A DNA stretch of 64,000 nucleotides from Nocardia inohanensis NBRC 100128. GTDB taxonomy: Bacteria; Actinomycetota; Actinomycetes; Mycobacteriales; Mycobacteriaceae. A model generated the notes under the pieces. That model searched no databases and was not told where the DNA came from. It saw nothing but the letters and a program-made list of their open reading frames with translations. Below are positions 41,404-49,245 of the stretch, in pieces. The stretch's first letter is position 1. Each line of letters begins with the position of its first letter. The DNA lies in NCBI RefSeq assembly GCF_001612945.1, contig NZ_BDBK01000008.1:744001-808000 (forward strand), written 5' to 3'. The position numbers and the translations under genes are program-made.

Positions 41404-42460
41404 TCTGTGGGCCGTTCTGCTGACCTTCGTACTGCTGCTGGGCAACGCGTTCTTCGTGGCCGCCGAGTTCGCGCTCATCTCCGCCCGCCGCGATCGGCTG
41501 GAAGCCCTTGCCGCCCAAGGCAAGCGCAGCGCCAACACGGTGATCGAGGCGGGCCAGAACCTGTCCATGATGCTCGCGGCCGCGCAGCTCGGCATCACCA
41601 TCTGCTCGATCCTGCTGGGCCGGGTGGGTGAACCGGCGGTGGCGCATCTGCTGGAGAAGCCGTTCGAGCTGCTCGGCGTGCCTGATCAACTGCTGCATCC
41701 GATCTCGTTCGCGCTGGCCTTGACGATCGTGGTGATCCTGCACATCCTGCTCGGCGAGATGATCCCCAAGAACATCGCGCTGGCCGGGCCGGAGCGTTCG
41801 GCGCTGCTGCTGGTTCCGCTGCATCTGATGTGGCTGCGGCTGGCTCGCCCGCTCATCTACATCTACAACCTGGCCGCGAACTTGACGCTGCGGATGCTGC
41901 GCATCGAGCCGAAAGACGAACTGGATTCCACGGTTTCGTCGGTGGAGCTGGCGGAGATGTTCGGTGAATCGCACTCCGAGGGCCTGCTCGACGAGGAGGA
42001 GCACCGCCGCCTCACCCAGGCGCTGGGCTCGAGCGACCGCATGGTCGCCGACGTCATGGTGCCCCTGGACAAGACCCGCTCGGTCCCGCTGCGCGGCGAC
42101 GGCACCACGCTCGGCGATATCGAAACCGCGGTCGCCGAAACCGGTTTCTCCCGCTATCCCGTGCGCGCCACCGACGGCTCCCTGGTCGGCTACCTGCACG
42201 TCAAGGACGTGCTGGACCTGGTGGCCGATGACGACGCGGGCCCCGGCACCCCCATCCCCCGCACCGACATCCGCCCCCTGCCGACGCTCAGCATGGGCAC
42301 CACCCTCTTCGAGGCCCTTGCCCGCTTGCGCCGCACCAACTCCCACCTCGGCCGCGTGGTCGACAGCCGCGGCAACACCGTCGGCATCGTCGCCCTCGAG
42401 GACCTGGTGGAGGAGTTCGTCGGCACCGTCCGCGACGCCACCCACCGCATCGCCGAGTAG
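41396..42460 (+). CDS. CNNM/CorC-type membrane protein 2 (DUF21-CBS)
   Basis: A 354-aa paralogue of the preceding gene: DUF21 domain (NAFFVAAEFALISARRDRLE, AAAQLGITICSILLGRVGEP, LLGEMIPKNIAL) and a CBS pair (DVMVPLDKTRSVPLRGDG, GRVVDSRGNTVGIVALEDLV). It lacks the C-terminal CorC_HlyC domain, like M. tuberculosis Rv1841c. The two proteins probably form a heteromeric cation transporter. The next gene starts two nt later. Confidence 0.9.
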   Translation: MGDLWAVLLTFVLLLGNAFFVAAEFALISARRDRLEALAAQGKRSANTVIEAGQNLSMMLAAAQLGITICSILLGRVGEPAVAHLLEKPFELLGVPDQLLHPISFALALTIVVILHILLGEMIPKNIALAGPERSALLLVPLHLMWLRLARPLIYIYNLAANLTLRMLRIEPKDELDSTVSSVELAEMFGESHSEGLLDEEEHRRLTQALGSSDRMVADVMVPLDKTRSVPLRGDGTTLGDIETAVAETGFSRYPVRATDGSLVGYLHVKDVLDLVADDDAGPGTPIPRTDIRPLPTLSMGTTLFEALARLRRTNSHLGRVVDSRGNTVGIVALEDLVEEFVGTVRDATHRIAE

Positions 42461-42462
42461 TC

Positions 42463-43326
42463 ATGAACGTCGTCGATCTCCAGGTACTTCCGGCCCCCGA
42501 ATGGCGTTCCCGCGCGGCCGCCCACCGCGACCGCGTGGACGCCCTGGTCGGCCCCTACCTGCAAGCCCGCTCCGCAGGCACCAAGCACCCGGTGATCGAC
42601 TTCCTCTTCACCTACTACGGCCACAAACCCGCCCAGCTCAAACGCTGGCACCCCGGCTTCGGCACCGCCCTGGCCGAAGCCGGGGAGTACACGGGTTCCC
42701 GCGGCTACCACCAGGTTTCGGCCGGCTGGACCGCAGACTCGGCCTTCCTCGAAAAGCGCCGCGACACCATCGAATTCGTAGCGAACCTGCTCTCCGCGAC
42801 CGCCGCCCGCCCCGCCCAGCTCTCCTGCTTCGGCCTGCACGAATGGGCGATGGTCTACCGCAGCGATGACGTCCGCCACCAGCAGGTCCCCCTGCGCCTG
42901 GGCGCGGCGGGCACCGACGCCGTGGTCGAGTCGATGCAACTGCGCTGCACCCACTTCGACGCTTTCCGCTTCTTCACCCCCGCCGCCGCCCCCCTCAACA
43001 TCGAACCCCTGACCCGCGACGATCAGGTCCACCGCGAACAACCCGGCTGCCTGCACGCCAACATGGACCTCTACAAGTGGGGCTTCAAACTAACCCCCCT
43101 GATCCCCTCCGACCTCCTCTTCGACTGCTTCGAACTCGCCTGCGCCGCCCGTGAACTCGACATGAAGGCCAGCCCCTACGACCTCACCGCCTTCGGCTAC
43201 ACCCCTATCCGCATCGAAACCCCGTCCGGCCGAGCCGAATACGTCCGCGCCCAAGCCGCCATCGCCGACCGCTCGGAAACCCTCCGCACCCGCCTCCACA
43301 CCGCCTGCACCGCACTGCTCGGCTAG
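42463..43326 (+). CDS. Conserved protein annotated in relatives as 3-methyladenine DNA glycosylase
   Basis: A 287-aa soluble protein starting two nt after the CNNM2 stop, so co-transcribed. Conserved-looking stretches are KHPVIDFLFTYYGHKPAQLK, LSCFGLHEWAMVYR, CTHFDAFRFFTP and CLHANMDLYKWGFKLTP. I recall this actinobacterial family being annotated as 3-methyladenine DNA glycosylase, but I see neither a helix-hairpin-helix with the catalytic Asp nor an AAG fold signature, so that label is not supported by motifs. The several His and Asp residues would fit a metal-dependent enzyme. Treat the function as unknown. Confidence 0.55.
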   Translation: MNVVDLQVLPAPEWRSRAAAHRDRVDALVGPYLQARSAGTKHPVIDFLFTYYGHKPAQLKRWHPGFGTALAEAGEYTGSRGYHQVSAGWTADSAFLEKRRDTIEFVANLLSATAARPAQLSCFGLHEWAMVYRSDDVRHQQVPLRLGAAGTDAVVESMQLRCTHFDAFRFFTPAAAPLNIEPLTRDDQVHREQPGCLHANMDLYKWGFKLTPLIPSDLLFDCFELACAARELDMKASPYDLTAFGYTPIRIETPSGRAEYVRAQAAIADRSETLRTRLHTACTALLG

Positions 43327-43909
43327 GCGCGAAGACCACTCGGCGCTTGCCGGGGAATAGCGGAATTGCCACCACCCGATCCCCAACCGCCAACGCGGCC
43401 TCCACAAACGCCCGCCCCAGCCCCCGATTACCACCCGCAATGAGGCTTTCGGTGCGGTGGGGCGTATCGATGTGGTCGTGAACAATGCCGGGTACGGACT
43501 GGTGGGGGGCGATCGAGGAGCTTCGCTGGCGGATGAGCTGCGGCCGTTCGGGATTCACGTGACGCTTGCCCAGATGGGTGGGTTCGATACCGATTGGGCC
43601 AAGTCGAGTATGCAGTTCGCGGTGGGGTTGCCGGAGTATGCGGGGCAGCGGGAAGCGATTCTGGGGATGGGGGACTATCCGACCGCGGACGATGTCGCTG
43701 CGACGGCCGGCGAGGACGAGGCGGTCGAGTCGGAGTGGGTGGAGGCCAAGCCGGAAGTCGGTGCGGCCGGGCTGCTGGAGTTGGTGGCGATGCCGAATCC
43801 GCCGTTGCGGAAGGTGATCGGGCCGGGGGCGCATCAGATGGTCGCGATGGCGCTGGACCAGCGCCGCGAGGACTATCTCAGGGATCCGGAATTCACCTGG
43901 CCGGTCTGA
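43327..43909. pseudogene. Rearranged short-chain dehydrogenase remnant, halves on opposite strands
   Basis: On the minus strand, 43441 down to about 43345 reads an SDR N-terminus (SLIAGGNRGLGRAFVEAALA, then VGDRVVAIPLF). On the plus strand, from about 43445 to 43909, the rest of the same kind of protein reads EAFGAVGRIDVVVNNAGYGL, then LADELRPFGIHVTLAQMGGF and a C-terminus ending DPEFTWPV. The Rossmann GxxxGxG and the NNAG motif are thus inverted to each other. The segment with the catalytic Ser-Tyr-Lys is missing from the plus part, because GYGLVGG jumps directly to SLADELRPFG. Not functional as it stands. Confidence 0.78.
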
Positions 43910-44043
43910 TTTCCGGACTATCTGAGACACCCCCTACCGATCGGTCAGTTTCTGGGTTACGGTTCCGAGATGTAACCGTGACCACACCGAGGGGCCGCCC
44001 GTGCCTCGGGTCACGATGACTCGAACGGAACGGGGGTGCCGCA

Positions 44044-45621
44044 GTGCTGCGGTTCTCGGGGATACGACGGTCCAAGCCGGCGATCACGCTGGCCACGGCC
44101 CTGCTGGCGGCTGCCGCACTGCCGCTCGGCGGGGCCTCGGCCGACCTGCAATCGGATCTGACGGATGCGGTGCAGAACTTCTTCGATGTTGGTCGCTATT
44201 CCGTGCCGCGTGCGGAGTGCGGCGCGGACTCGCTGCCGGAAACCGGTTTGCAGGGCGATGTCCCGGCCGAGGACCGCAACAGCGGGCGCAGCACGCAGGG
44301 GTATCGCTGCAATATCTCGTTCGTCGGCGGATATGTCGGGCGGGGCGCGGGCATCACCTCGACGAGTTTCGAGCACTGCTCGTACACCGGGTCCATGTTC
44401 CCGGGCAATATTCTCGGGCCCGCGCAGGGCGTGCAGGTGCTGGATGTGTCCGATCCGGCCAACCCGGTGGTCACCGCGACCCTCACCGAACCGGCCATGC
44501 TGGCCGGGACGTGGGAATCGCTCAAGGTCAACACCGAGCGGAAGTTGCTGGTGGGCACGGGCGTTCCGGTCGGCACCGGCGCGGGCTATCTGTCGGTCTA
44601 CGACATCTCCGATTGCGCGCATCCGCGGCTGCTGAATCCCGGCGCGGGCACGAACCTGCTGATGCCGATCCCGATCACGACACACGAGGGCGGGTTCTCC
44701 CCCGACGGGCGCACCTATTGGGCGTCGGGCATCGCACCCGGGTTCGTGAGCGCGGTGGATCTCACCGATCCGTCCAACCCGCACGTGATCTGGCAGGGGC
44801 TGACCGGTATCGAGGCGCACGGGTTCGGTATCAGCCCGGACGGCAATCGCATGTACCTCTCGGCGCTCGGCGGATTCACCGTCCTGGACATCAGCGCAGT
44901 ACAGCGCCGCGACCCCAATCCCCAAGTGCCGCACCTGGGCCGCAATTTCTGGATCGACGGCTGGGCCACCCAGCACAGCATCCCGGTCACCTATGACGGC
45001 CAGCCCTACCTGTTCACCGTCGACGAGGGCGGCGCGGGCGGGGTGAAGCTCATCGACATCTCCGACGAGACCTCCCCCAAGGTGGTCAACAAGATCAAGC
45101 TGGAGATCAACCTGCTGGAGAACCAGGATTCCGCGGTCGCCTCGGCCATGGGCGGCTCGGTGTTCTCCTACGACGCCCACTACTGCGCCGCCGACCGCCA
45201 GGACAATCCGACCGCCTTGGCCTGCGGCTGGGAAGAATCCGGCATTCGGGTGTTCGATGTGCGAGATCCGTTCCACGCGCGCGAGATCGCGTACTTCAAC
45301 CCGCCCGCGCGCAAGGGCCGCAACCTGGAACTCTGGAACTCCCCGCACGCCCTGGCATCGCTGATCGGCATCCCCGGCATGGAGTTCACCTCGGTCGCGC
45401 GCGCCCTGCTGGAGGGCAAATTCGATCCGTCCCAGGCGCTTTCGTCCCGCAGCGGGATGGTGGCGCTGGGCGACCTGTCCAGCGACTGGTGCTTCTCGCC
45501 GCCGGAATGGCACGGCAACCAGCTCTGGACCACCTGCAACGACAACGGTTTCATGGTGCTGGAACTCTCCGGCGATGTGTACACCCCGCCCGCCGATCAG
45601 CGCTCCGTGGTGGGTTCGTGA
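44044..45621 (+). CDS. Secreted LVIVD-repeat beta-propeller protein
   Basis: A 525-aa exported protein. A signal peptide is clear (residues 1-34: basic start RRSKPAIT, hydrophobic LATALLAAAALPLGG, cleavage near ASA-DL). LVIVD-type blades follow: GVQVLDVSDPANPVVTAT, YLSVYDISDCAHPRLLN, VSAVDLTDPSNPHVIWQ, GVKLIDISDETSPKVVNKI and GIRVFDVRDPFHAREIAYF. Five or more cysteines suggest disulfides. Function unknown; such proteins are thought to be propeller scaffolds. GTG 44044 follows a G-rich ribosome site. The stop overlaps the DUF305 gene as GTGA, so the two are co-translated. Confidence 0.85.
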   Translation: MLRFSGIRRSKPAITLATALLAAAALPLGGASADLQSDLTDAVQNFFDVGRYSVPRAECGADSLPETGLQGDVPAEDRNSGRSTQGYRCNISFVGGYVGRGAGITSTSFEHCSYTGSMFPGNILGPAQGVQVLDVSDPANPVVTATLTEPAMLAGTWESLKVNTERKLLVGTGVPVGTGAGYLSVYDISDCAHPRLLNPGAGTNLLMPIPITTHEGGFSPDGRTYWASGIAPGFVSAVDLTDPSNPHVIWQGLTGIEAHGFGISPDGNRMYLSALGGFTVLDISAVQRRDPNPQVPHLGRNFWIDGWATQHSIPVTYDGQPYLFTVDEGGAGGVKLIDISDETSPKVVNKIKLEINLLENQDSAVASAMGGSVFSYDAHYCAADRQDNPTALACGWEESGIRVFDVRDPFHAREIAYFNPPARKGRNLELWNSPHALASLIGIPGMEFTSVARALLEGKFDPSQALSSRSGMVALGDLSSDWCFSPPEWHGNQLWTTCNDNGFMVLELSGDVYTPPADQRSVVGS

Positions 45622-46268
45622 CGGCGGGTAAATGGCAGCGCGCGGCGGGGGCGATCACCCTCGCCGCGCTGCTGCTCCTCGCCGGCTTCCTGATGCGCCC
45701 CGTCCTGGCGCCCGAGAATCGGAGTGCGCCTTCGGTTCTCACACCCACCGAGATCGGTTTCGCGCAGGATATGACCGCGCACCATCAACAGGCGCTGCAA
45801 ATGGTGCAGCGCCTGGACGCCGGCGTCGATCCGGCGATTCGCCAGCTGGCCCAGCAGATCGCCGATACCCAGCGCTCGGAGATCGGCACCATGCTCGGCT
45901 GGCTGCGCCTCGCCAACGCCTCCCCCACCAATGCCCATCCGATGAACTGGATGCACACCACCGGCACCACACACGACCACGCCGCCATGACCACCACGGC
46001 CGCCGAACCAAATCTCATGCCCGGCATGGCCACCCTCGCCGAACTCGACGCCCTGTCCGCGGCGCGCGGGGCCGATGCCGAATCCCAGTTCCTGCAACTC
46101 ATGCAACGCCATCACCGCGGCGGCGTCGCCATGGCCCAAGCCGTCGACAAGATGGTCGAATCCGGTGCGGTGAAGGAGGCGGCCCGCGGCATGATCAGCG
46201 CCCAATCCCAGGAAGCGGGCATCATGACCTTGCTGCTCGCCCAGCGCGGGGTGCAACCGCTGTCCTGA
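45618..46268 (+). CDS. DUF305 (ferritin-like, CopM-type) exported protein
   Basis: A 216-aa protein from GTG 45618. An N-terminal membrane anchor (AITLAALLLLAGFLMRP) precedes a DUF305 region with two His/Met repeats: FAQDMTAHHQQALQMVQ near residue 55 and FLQLMQRHHRGGVAMAQAV near residue 160. The spacer is His/Met rich (NAHPMNWMHTTGTTHDHAAM, EPNLMPGMATLAEL). Relatives such as CopM bind copper or silver, so periplasm-side metal handling is plausible. Translationally coupled to the LVIVD protein, suggesting they work together at the cell surface. Confidence 0.85.
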   Translation: MTAGKWQRAAGAITLAALLLLAGFLMRPVLAPENRSAPSVLTPTEIGFAQDMTAHHQQALQMVQRLDAGVDPAIRQLAQQIADTQRSEIGTMLGWLRLANASPTNAHPMNWMHTTGTTHDHAAMTTTAAEPNLMPGMATLAELDALSAARGADAESQFLQLMQRHHRGGVAMAQAVDKMVESGAVKEAARGMISAQSQEAGIMTLLLAQRGVQPLS

Positions 46269-46351
46269 AGTGGGATATCCCACCGGCTCCGTTCCCCGCG
46301 TCCTGGGTATCGTCGAATGATCGGACCGTGCGGGAGAGGTTGACACACAGC

Positions 46352-47062
46352 ATGATCGCGACGGAAGCGCTGACCATTCCGGACCACATCCACGGCTACC
46401 CCGAGGTGGCCTTCGGCGGCTATGTGGCCGGGGTGCTGGCCGCCCGCACCGAGGCCGAAGCGGTACGCGTCGACTTCCGCCGCGCCGTCCCGGTCGGCAC
46501 TCCCCTGCTGCTGAACGGTTCCGCGCTCACCGCGACCGACGGCACCCTGCTGACCGAGGCCACCCCCGCGACCCTCGATATCGCCGCGCCGCCGCTGCCG
46601 TCCTGGTCGGATGCCAAGCGCGCCACCGAAACCGCGCTCTCCTCCCCCGACCGCCGAGTCACCGACTGCTACGGCTGCGGCGTGCAATGCGCGCCCGGTC
46701 GCGGCCTGCGCTTGTTCCCGTGGGCGGTGCCCGGCAGCGAGATCATGGCCGCCGCCTGGACTCCCGACACGGGCTTGGCGGACGAGAACGGCGAACTGCC
46801 GCCGGAGGTGGTGTGGTCGGCGCTGGACTGCCCGGGTGGTATCGCCGCGTGGGTCCACTTGGGTATGGGCCTCGGCGCGTTCACCGCGGCGCTCACCGCC
46901 GCACAGTATCGGCCGGTGCTGGCCGGAGCCGAGCACATCGCGCACGCGTGGCCGATCCACCGCGACGGCCGCAAATTCACCGTTGGCGTGGCGCTTTCGA
47001 CCGCCGACGGCGAGCTGTGCGCGCTGGCCGAGGCGCTCTGGATAGAGCCGCGCACCAGTTAG
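46352..47062 (+). CDS. Hotdog-fold (thioesterase-superfamily-like) protein
   Basis: A 236-aa protein from ATG 46352, with GAGAGG upstream. A first hotdog-like half has HGYPEVAFGGYVAGVLAA and VRVDFRRAVPVGTPLLL. A CxxC-containing middle (RVTDCYGCGVQCAPGRGLRL) follows, then a second half with WSALDCPGGIAAWVHLG and a C-terminal strand LALAEALWIE-like. This is a double-hotdog arrangement of uncertain activity, probably on an acyl-CoA. Function inferred only from fold. It converges on the DM13 gene with one base between stops. Confidence 0.6.
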   Translation: MIATEALTIPDHIHGYPEVAFGGYVAGVLAARTEAEAVRVDFRRAVPVGTPLLLNGSALTATDGTLLTEATPATLDIAAPPLPSWSDAKRATETALSSPDRRVTDCYGCGVQCAPGRGLRLFPWAVPGSEIMAAAWTPDTGLADENGELPPEVVWSALDCPGGIAAWVHLGMGLGAFTAALTAAQYRPVLAGAEHIAHAWPIHRDGRKFTVGVALSTADGELCALAEALWIEPRTS

Positions 47063-47063
47063 A

Positions 47064-47591
47064 TCAGGCGGCACGCAATTCCGCTGCCCCGAACGACACA
47101 TTGAACCGGTCGCACCAGATCGAAACACTGCGCAGCACCGACAGATCGGCATCGGCCGGAATCTCGTAGTTCTGATTCCCCTTGTTGCCCTTGAGGTTCC
47201 CGAGGTCCCGGTACGCGCCGTCGTCGAATACACCCCACCCGTCCTTGCCCGGCACCACCGCGGCGTCACTGAGCCAGACGTGCAGCGCGGGACCGTCGGA
47301 GGTGTCGAGGTTCTCCAGCCGCAGTACCCGGCTGCCGTCGGGGAGTTGCAGGATGGACACCGTGCCGGCGGTGTCGTGCTCGTGCGAGATGAAGGTGCCG
47401 GTGGAGAGCGTGCGCGGCGCGGCGACGGCTGCCGAGGTACCCGTGACGGTCGGAAGCGCTTCGTCGACGGTCGTATTCGTGAACAGCCGCCAGGGCTGGA
47501 ACAGGATCGATCCGCCGATCAGCACGACCGCGGCCAGTGCCGCGAGCGTCCACACGACGGGTTTGGATGCGATCCTTCGTTTCGAGGCCAT
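47064..47591 (-). CDS. DM13-domain membrane-anchored protein
   Basis: A 175-aa protein with an N-terminal membrane anchor (VVWTLAALAAVVLIGGSIL, residues 12-30). An exported DM13 domain follows: GTFISHEHDTAGTVSILQLP, LRLENLDTSDGPALHVWLSD, YRDLGNLKGNKGNQNYEIP and SVSIWCDRFNVSFGAAELR, with the conserved Cys in the WCDRF motif. DM13 domains are proposed to take part in extracellular redox or electron transfer. Single gene between a convergent hotdog gene and a TetR gene on the same strand. Confidence 0.88.
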   Translation of the reverse strand: MASKRRIASKPVVWTLAALAAVVLIGGSILFQPWRLFTNTTVDEALPTVTGTSAAVAAPRTLSTGTFISHEHDTAGTVSILQLPDGSRVLRLENLDTSDGPALHVWLSDAAVVPGKDGWGVFDDGAYRDLGNLKGNKGNQNYEIPADADLSVLRSVSIWCDRFNVSFGAAELRAA

Positions 47592-47643
47592 GCTCGAATA
47601 CTCGCGCTCGCGGGCGGCCCGCGACAGGGCTTCCGGCGCGAGG

Positions 47644-48261
47644 TCAGAGTTTCGTCACCGGTGCCGTACGCGGTTGCAGGCCCTGTGTCAGCCGGGTCAC
47701 CGTCTCGTCCAACAGGTCGTCGATGCCGTCCGGGGCGACCAATCCGGACATGACGAAGCTGGCGAGCCCTTGCAGCGCGACCGCGACCGTCCAGCCGATC
47801 CGCATCGGATCGCCCTCGACGACCTCGCCGCGCGCCTGCGCTTCGGCGGTCAGCCGCACCGGTACCGCGAACGCGTTCGCCACGGCCGCGGCCATCGCCT
47901 CGCCCCCGGTCGGGCTGTGTTTGCGCGCGAACATCAGCGTCAGCAGCGCCGAATTGTCCACGGCGAAACGCAGATACGCCCGCGCCAGCTCCCGGAACTG
48001 CTGCTCGAACGACTGCCCGTCGGCGGCGGCCACGGCCCGGAAGGCATCGCCGATGCGCTGGAATCCGGCCAGCGCGAGCGCGTCCAGCAGTGCCTGCTTG
48101 TCCGGGAAATGGCGGCTGGGCGCATTGTGCGTGACCCCGGCCTCGCGGGCGAGCTTGCGCAAGGAGAGCTGTTCGACCCCGTGCTCGCGGAGTGCCTGCT
48201 CGGCCAGATAGAGCAATTGCTCGCGCAGGTCACCGTGGTGGTAGCGGCGGTCGGCACTCAT
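47644..48261 (-). CDS. TetR-family repressor of the divergent SDR gene
   Basis: A 205-aa TetR regulator. The helix-turn-helix is in LSLRKLAREAGVTHNAPSRH near residue 34, followed by FPDKQALLDALALAGFQRI; the C-terminus is of the WHG/TetR_C_13 kind. It diverges from the SDR at 48327 with 65 nt between starts, and a 35-bp imperfect palindrome covers the SDR promoter, the classic arrangement for a local repressor. Confidence 0.9.
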   Translation of the reverse strand: MSADRRYHHGDLREQLLYLAEQALREHGVEQLSLRKLAREAGVTHNAPSRHFPDKQALLDALALAGFQRIGDAFRAVAAADGQSFEQQFRELARAYLRFAVDNSALLTLMFARKHSPTGGEAMAAAVANAFAVPVRLTAEAQARGEVVEGDPMRIGWTVAVALQGLASFVMSGLVAPDGIDDLLDETVTRLTQGLQPRTAPVTKL

Positions 48262-48282
48262 AGTGCGCCCAGCCTAGCAGGA

Positions 48283-48317
48283 TGTGGACATTGACCACTT
48301 TGTGGGCAGTGTCTACA
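48283..48317 (+). promoter_or_regulatory. SDR promoter embedded in a TetR operator palindrome
   Basis: TGTGGACATTGACCACT and its inverted partner TGTGGGCAGTGTCTACA (13 of 17 pairs match), centred at 48300. Inside it lie -35 TTGACC (48291-48296), a 17-nt spacer and -10 TACATT (48314-48319). The expected start site coincides with ATG 48327, so the message is probably leaderless. Confidence 0.78.
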
Positions 48318-48326
48318 TTGGGTGTC

Positions 48327-49220
48327 ATGACGAATTCCGGATGGACAGCAGCAGATCTCCCCCGCATGGACGGCGAGACCGTCATCGTGACCGGAGCCAA
48401 CAGCGGCCTCGGCCTGGTCACCACCCGTGAACTCGCCCGGGTCGGCGCACGCGTCGTGCTCGCGGTCCGCGATACCAAGCGCGGCGAGGCGGTCGCCCGA
48501 GAAGTGCGCGGCGACACCGAGGTTCGCCGCCTCGACCTTGCGAGCCTGGAATCGATCCGGGAATTCGCCGCGAACTGGTCCGGGCCGATCCACGCGCTGG
48601 TGAACAACGCGGGCATCATGATGGTCCCGTTCGGCCACACCGCCGACGGTTTCGAACGGCAGCTCGGCACCAATCACCTCGGGCATTTCGCCCTGACCAA
48701 CCTGCTCTTGCCGCACATCACCGATCGGGTGGTCACCGTGTCTTCGCAGGCGCATCGCCGGGGCACCATCGATCTGGACGATCTGAACTGGAAGTCTCGT
48801 CCCTACAGCGCAAGCGGCGCTTACGGTCAGTCCAAGCTGGCGAATCTGCTTTTCACGCTGGAACTTCGGCGTCGCCTGGACGAGGCGGGATCGAAAGTAC
48901 GCGCGATGGCGGCGCATCCGGGTTGGTCGGCCACGAACCTTCAGGGCCACACCGAGAACGCGGTCGCGACACTGGCCATGCGCATCGGCAATCTGCTGAT
49001 CGCCCAGGATGCCCGCGACGGCGCACTGCCCACCCTGTACGCCCTGTCCCAGGACCTGCCATCGAACAGCTACGTCGGCCCCGACGGCTTCTACGAGTAC
49101 CGTGGCCATCCGAAACTGGTGGGCCGCTCCGATGCCGCCCAGGACGCGGGCACCGCACGTCGCCTCTGGGAGCTGTCGGAAGAATTGACCGGCACCGGGT
49201 TTCCGTCGACCGCGAGCTGA
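48327..49220 (+). CDS. Short-chain dehydrogenase/reductase (retinol-dehydrogenase-like)
   Basis: A 297-aa classical SDR: cofactor motif TVIVTGANSGLGLVTTRELA near residue 20, NNAGIMM near residue 92, and the catalytic Ser in VTVSSQAHRRG with Tyr/Lys in YGQSKLANLLF near residue 166. The RxxxR-type basic residues after the second strand suggest NADP(H). It resembles the protochlorophyllide-/retinol-dehydrogenase-type SDRs common in actinobacteria; substrate unknown. Controlled by the divergent TetR. Confidence 0.92.
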   Translation: MTNSGWTAADLPRMDGETVIVTGANSGLGLVTTRELARVGARVVLAVRDTKRGEAVAREVRGDTEVRRLDLASLESIREFAANWSGPIHALVNNAGIMMVPFGHTADGFERQLGTNHLGHFALTNLLLPHITDRVVTVSSQAHRRGTIDLDDLNWKSRPYSASGAYGQSKLANLLFTLELRRRLDEAGSKVRAMAAHPGWSATNLQGHTENAVATLAMRIGNLLIAQDARDGALPTLYALSQDLPSNSYVGPDGFYEYRGHPKLVGRSDAAQDAGTARRLWELSEELTGTGFPSTAS

Positions 49221-49245
49221 ATCCGCTCGCGGCCAACGGGTTCGG

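Noticed and set aside
43205..43930. A 241-codon minus-strand gene across the SDR remnant
   Set aside because: Only its last third resembles an SDR N-terminus; the rest is antisense to the plus-strand SDR fragment and the glycosylase-like gene end.
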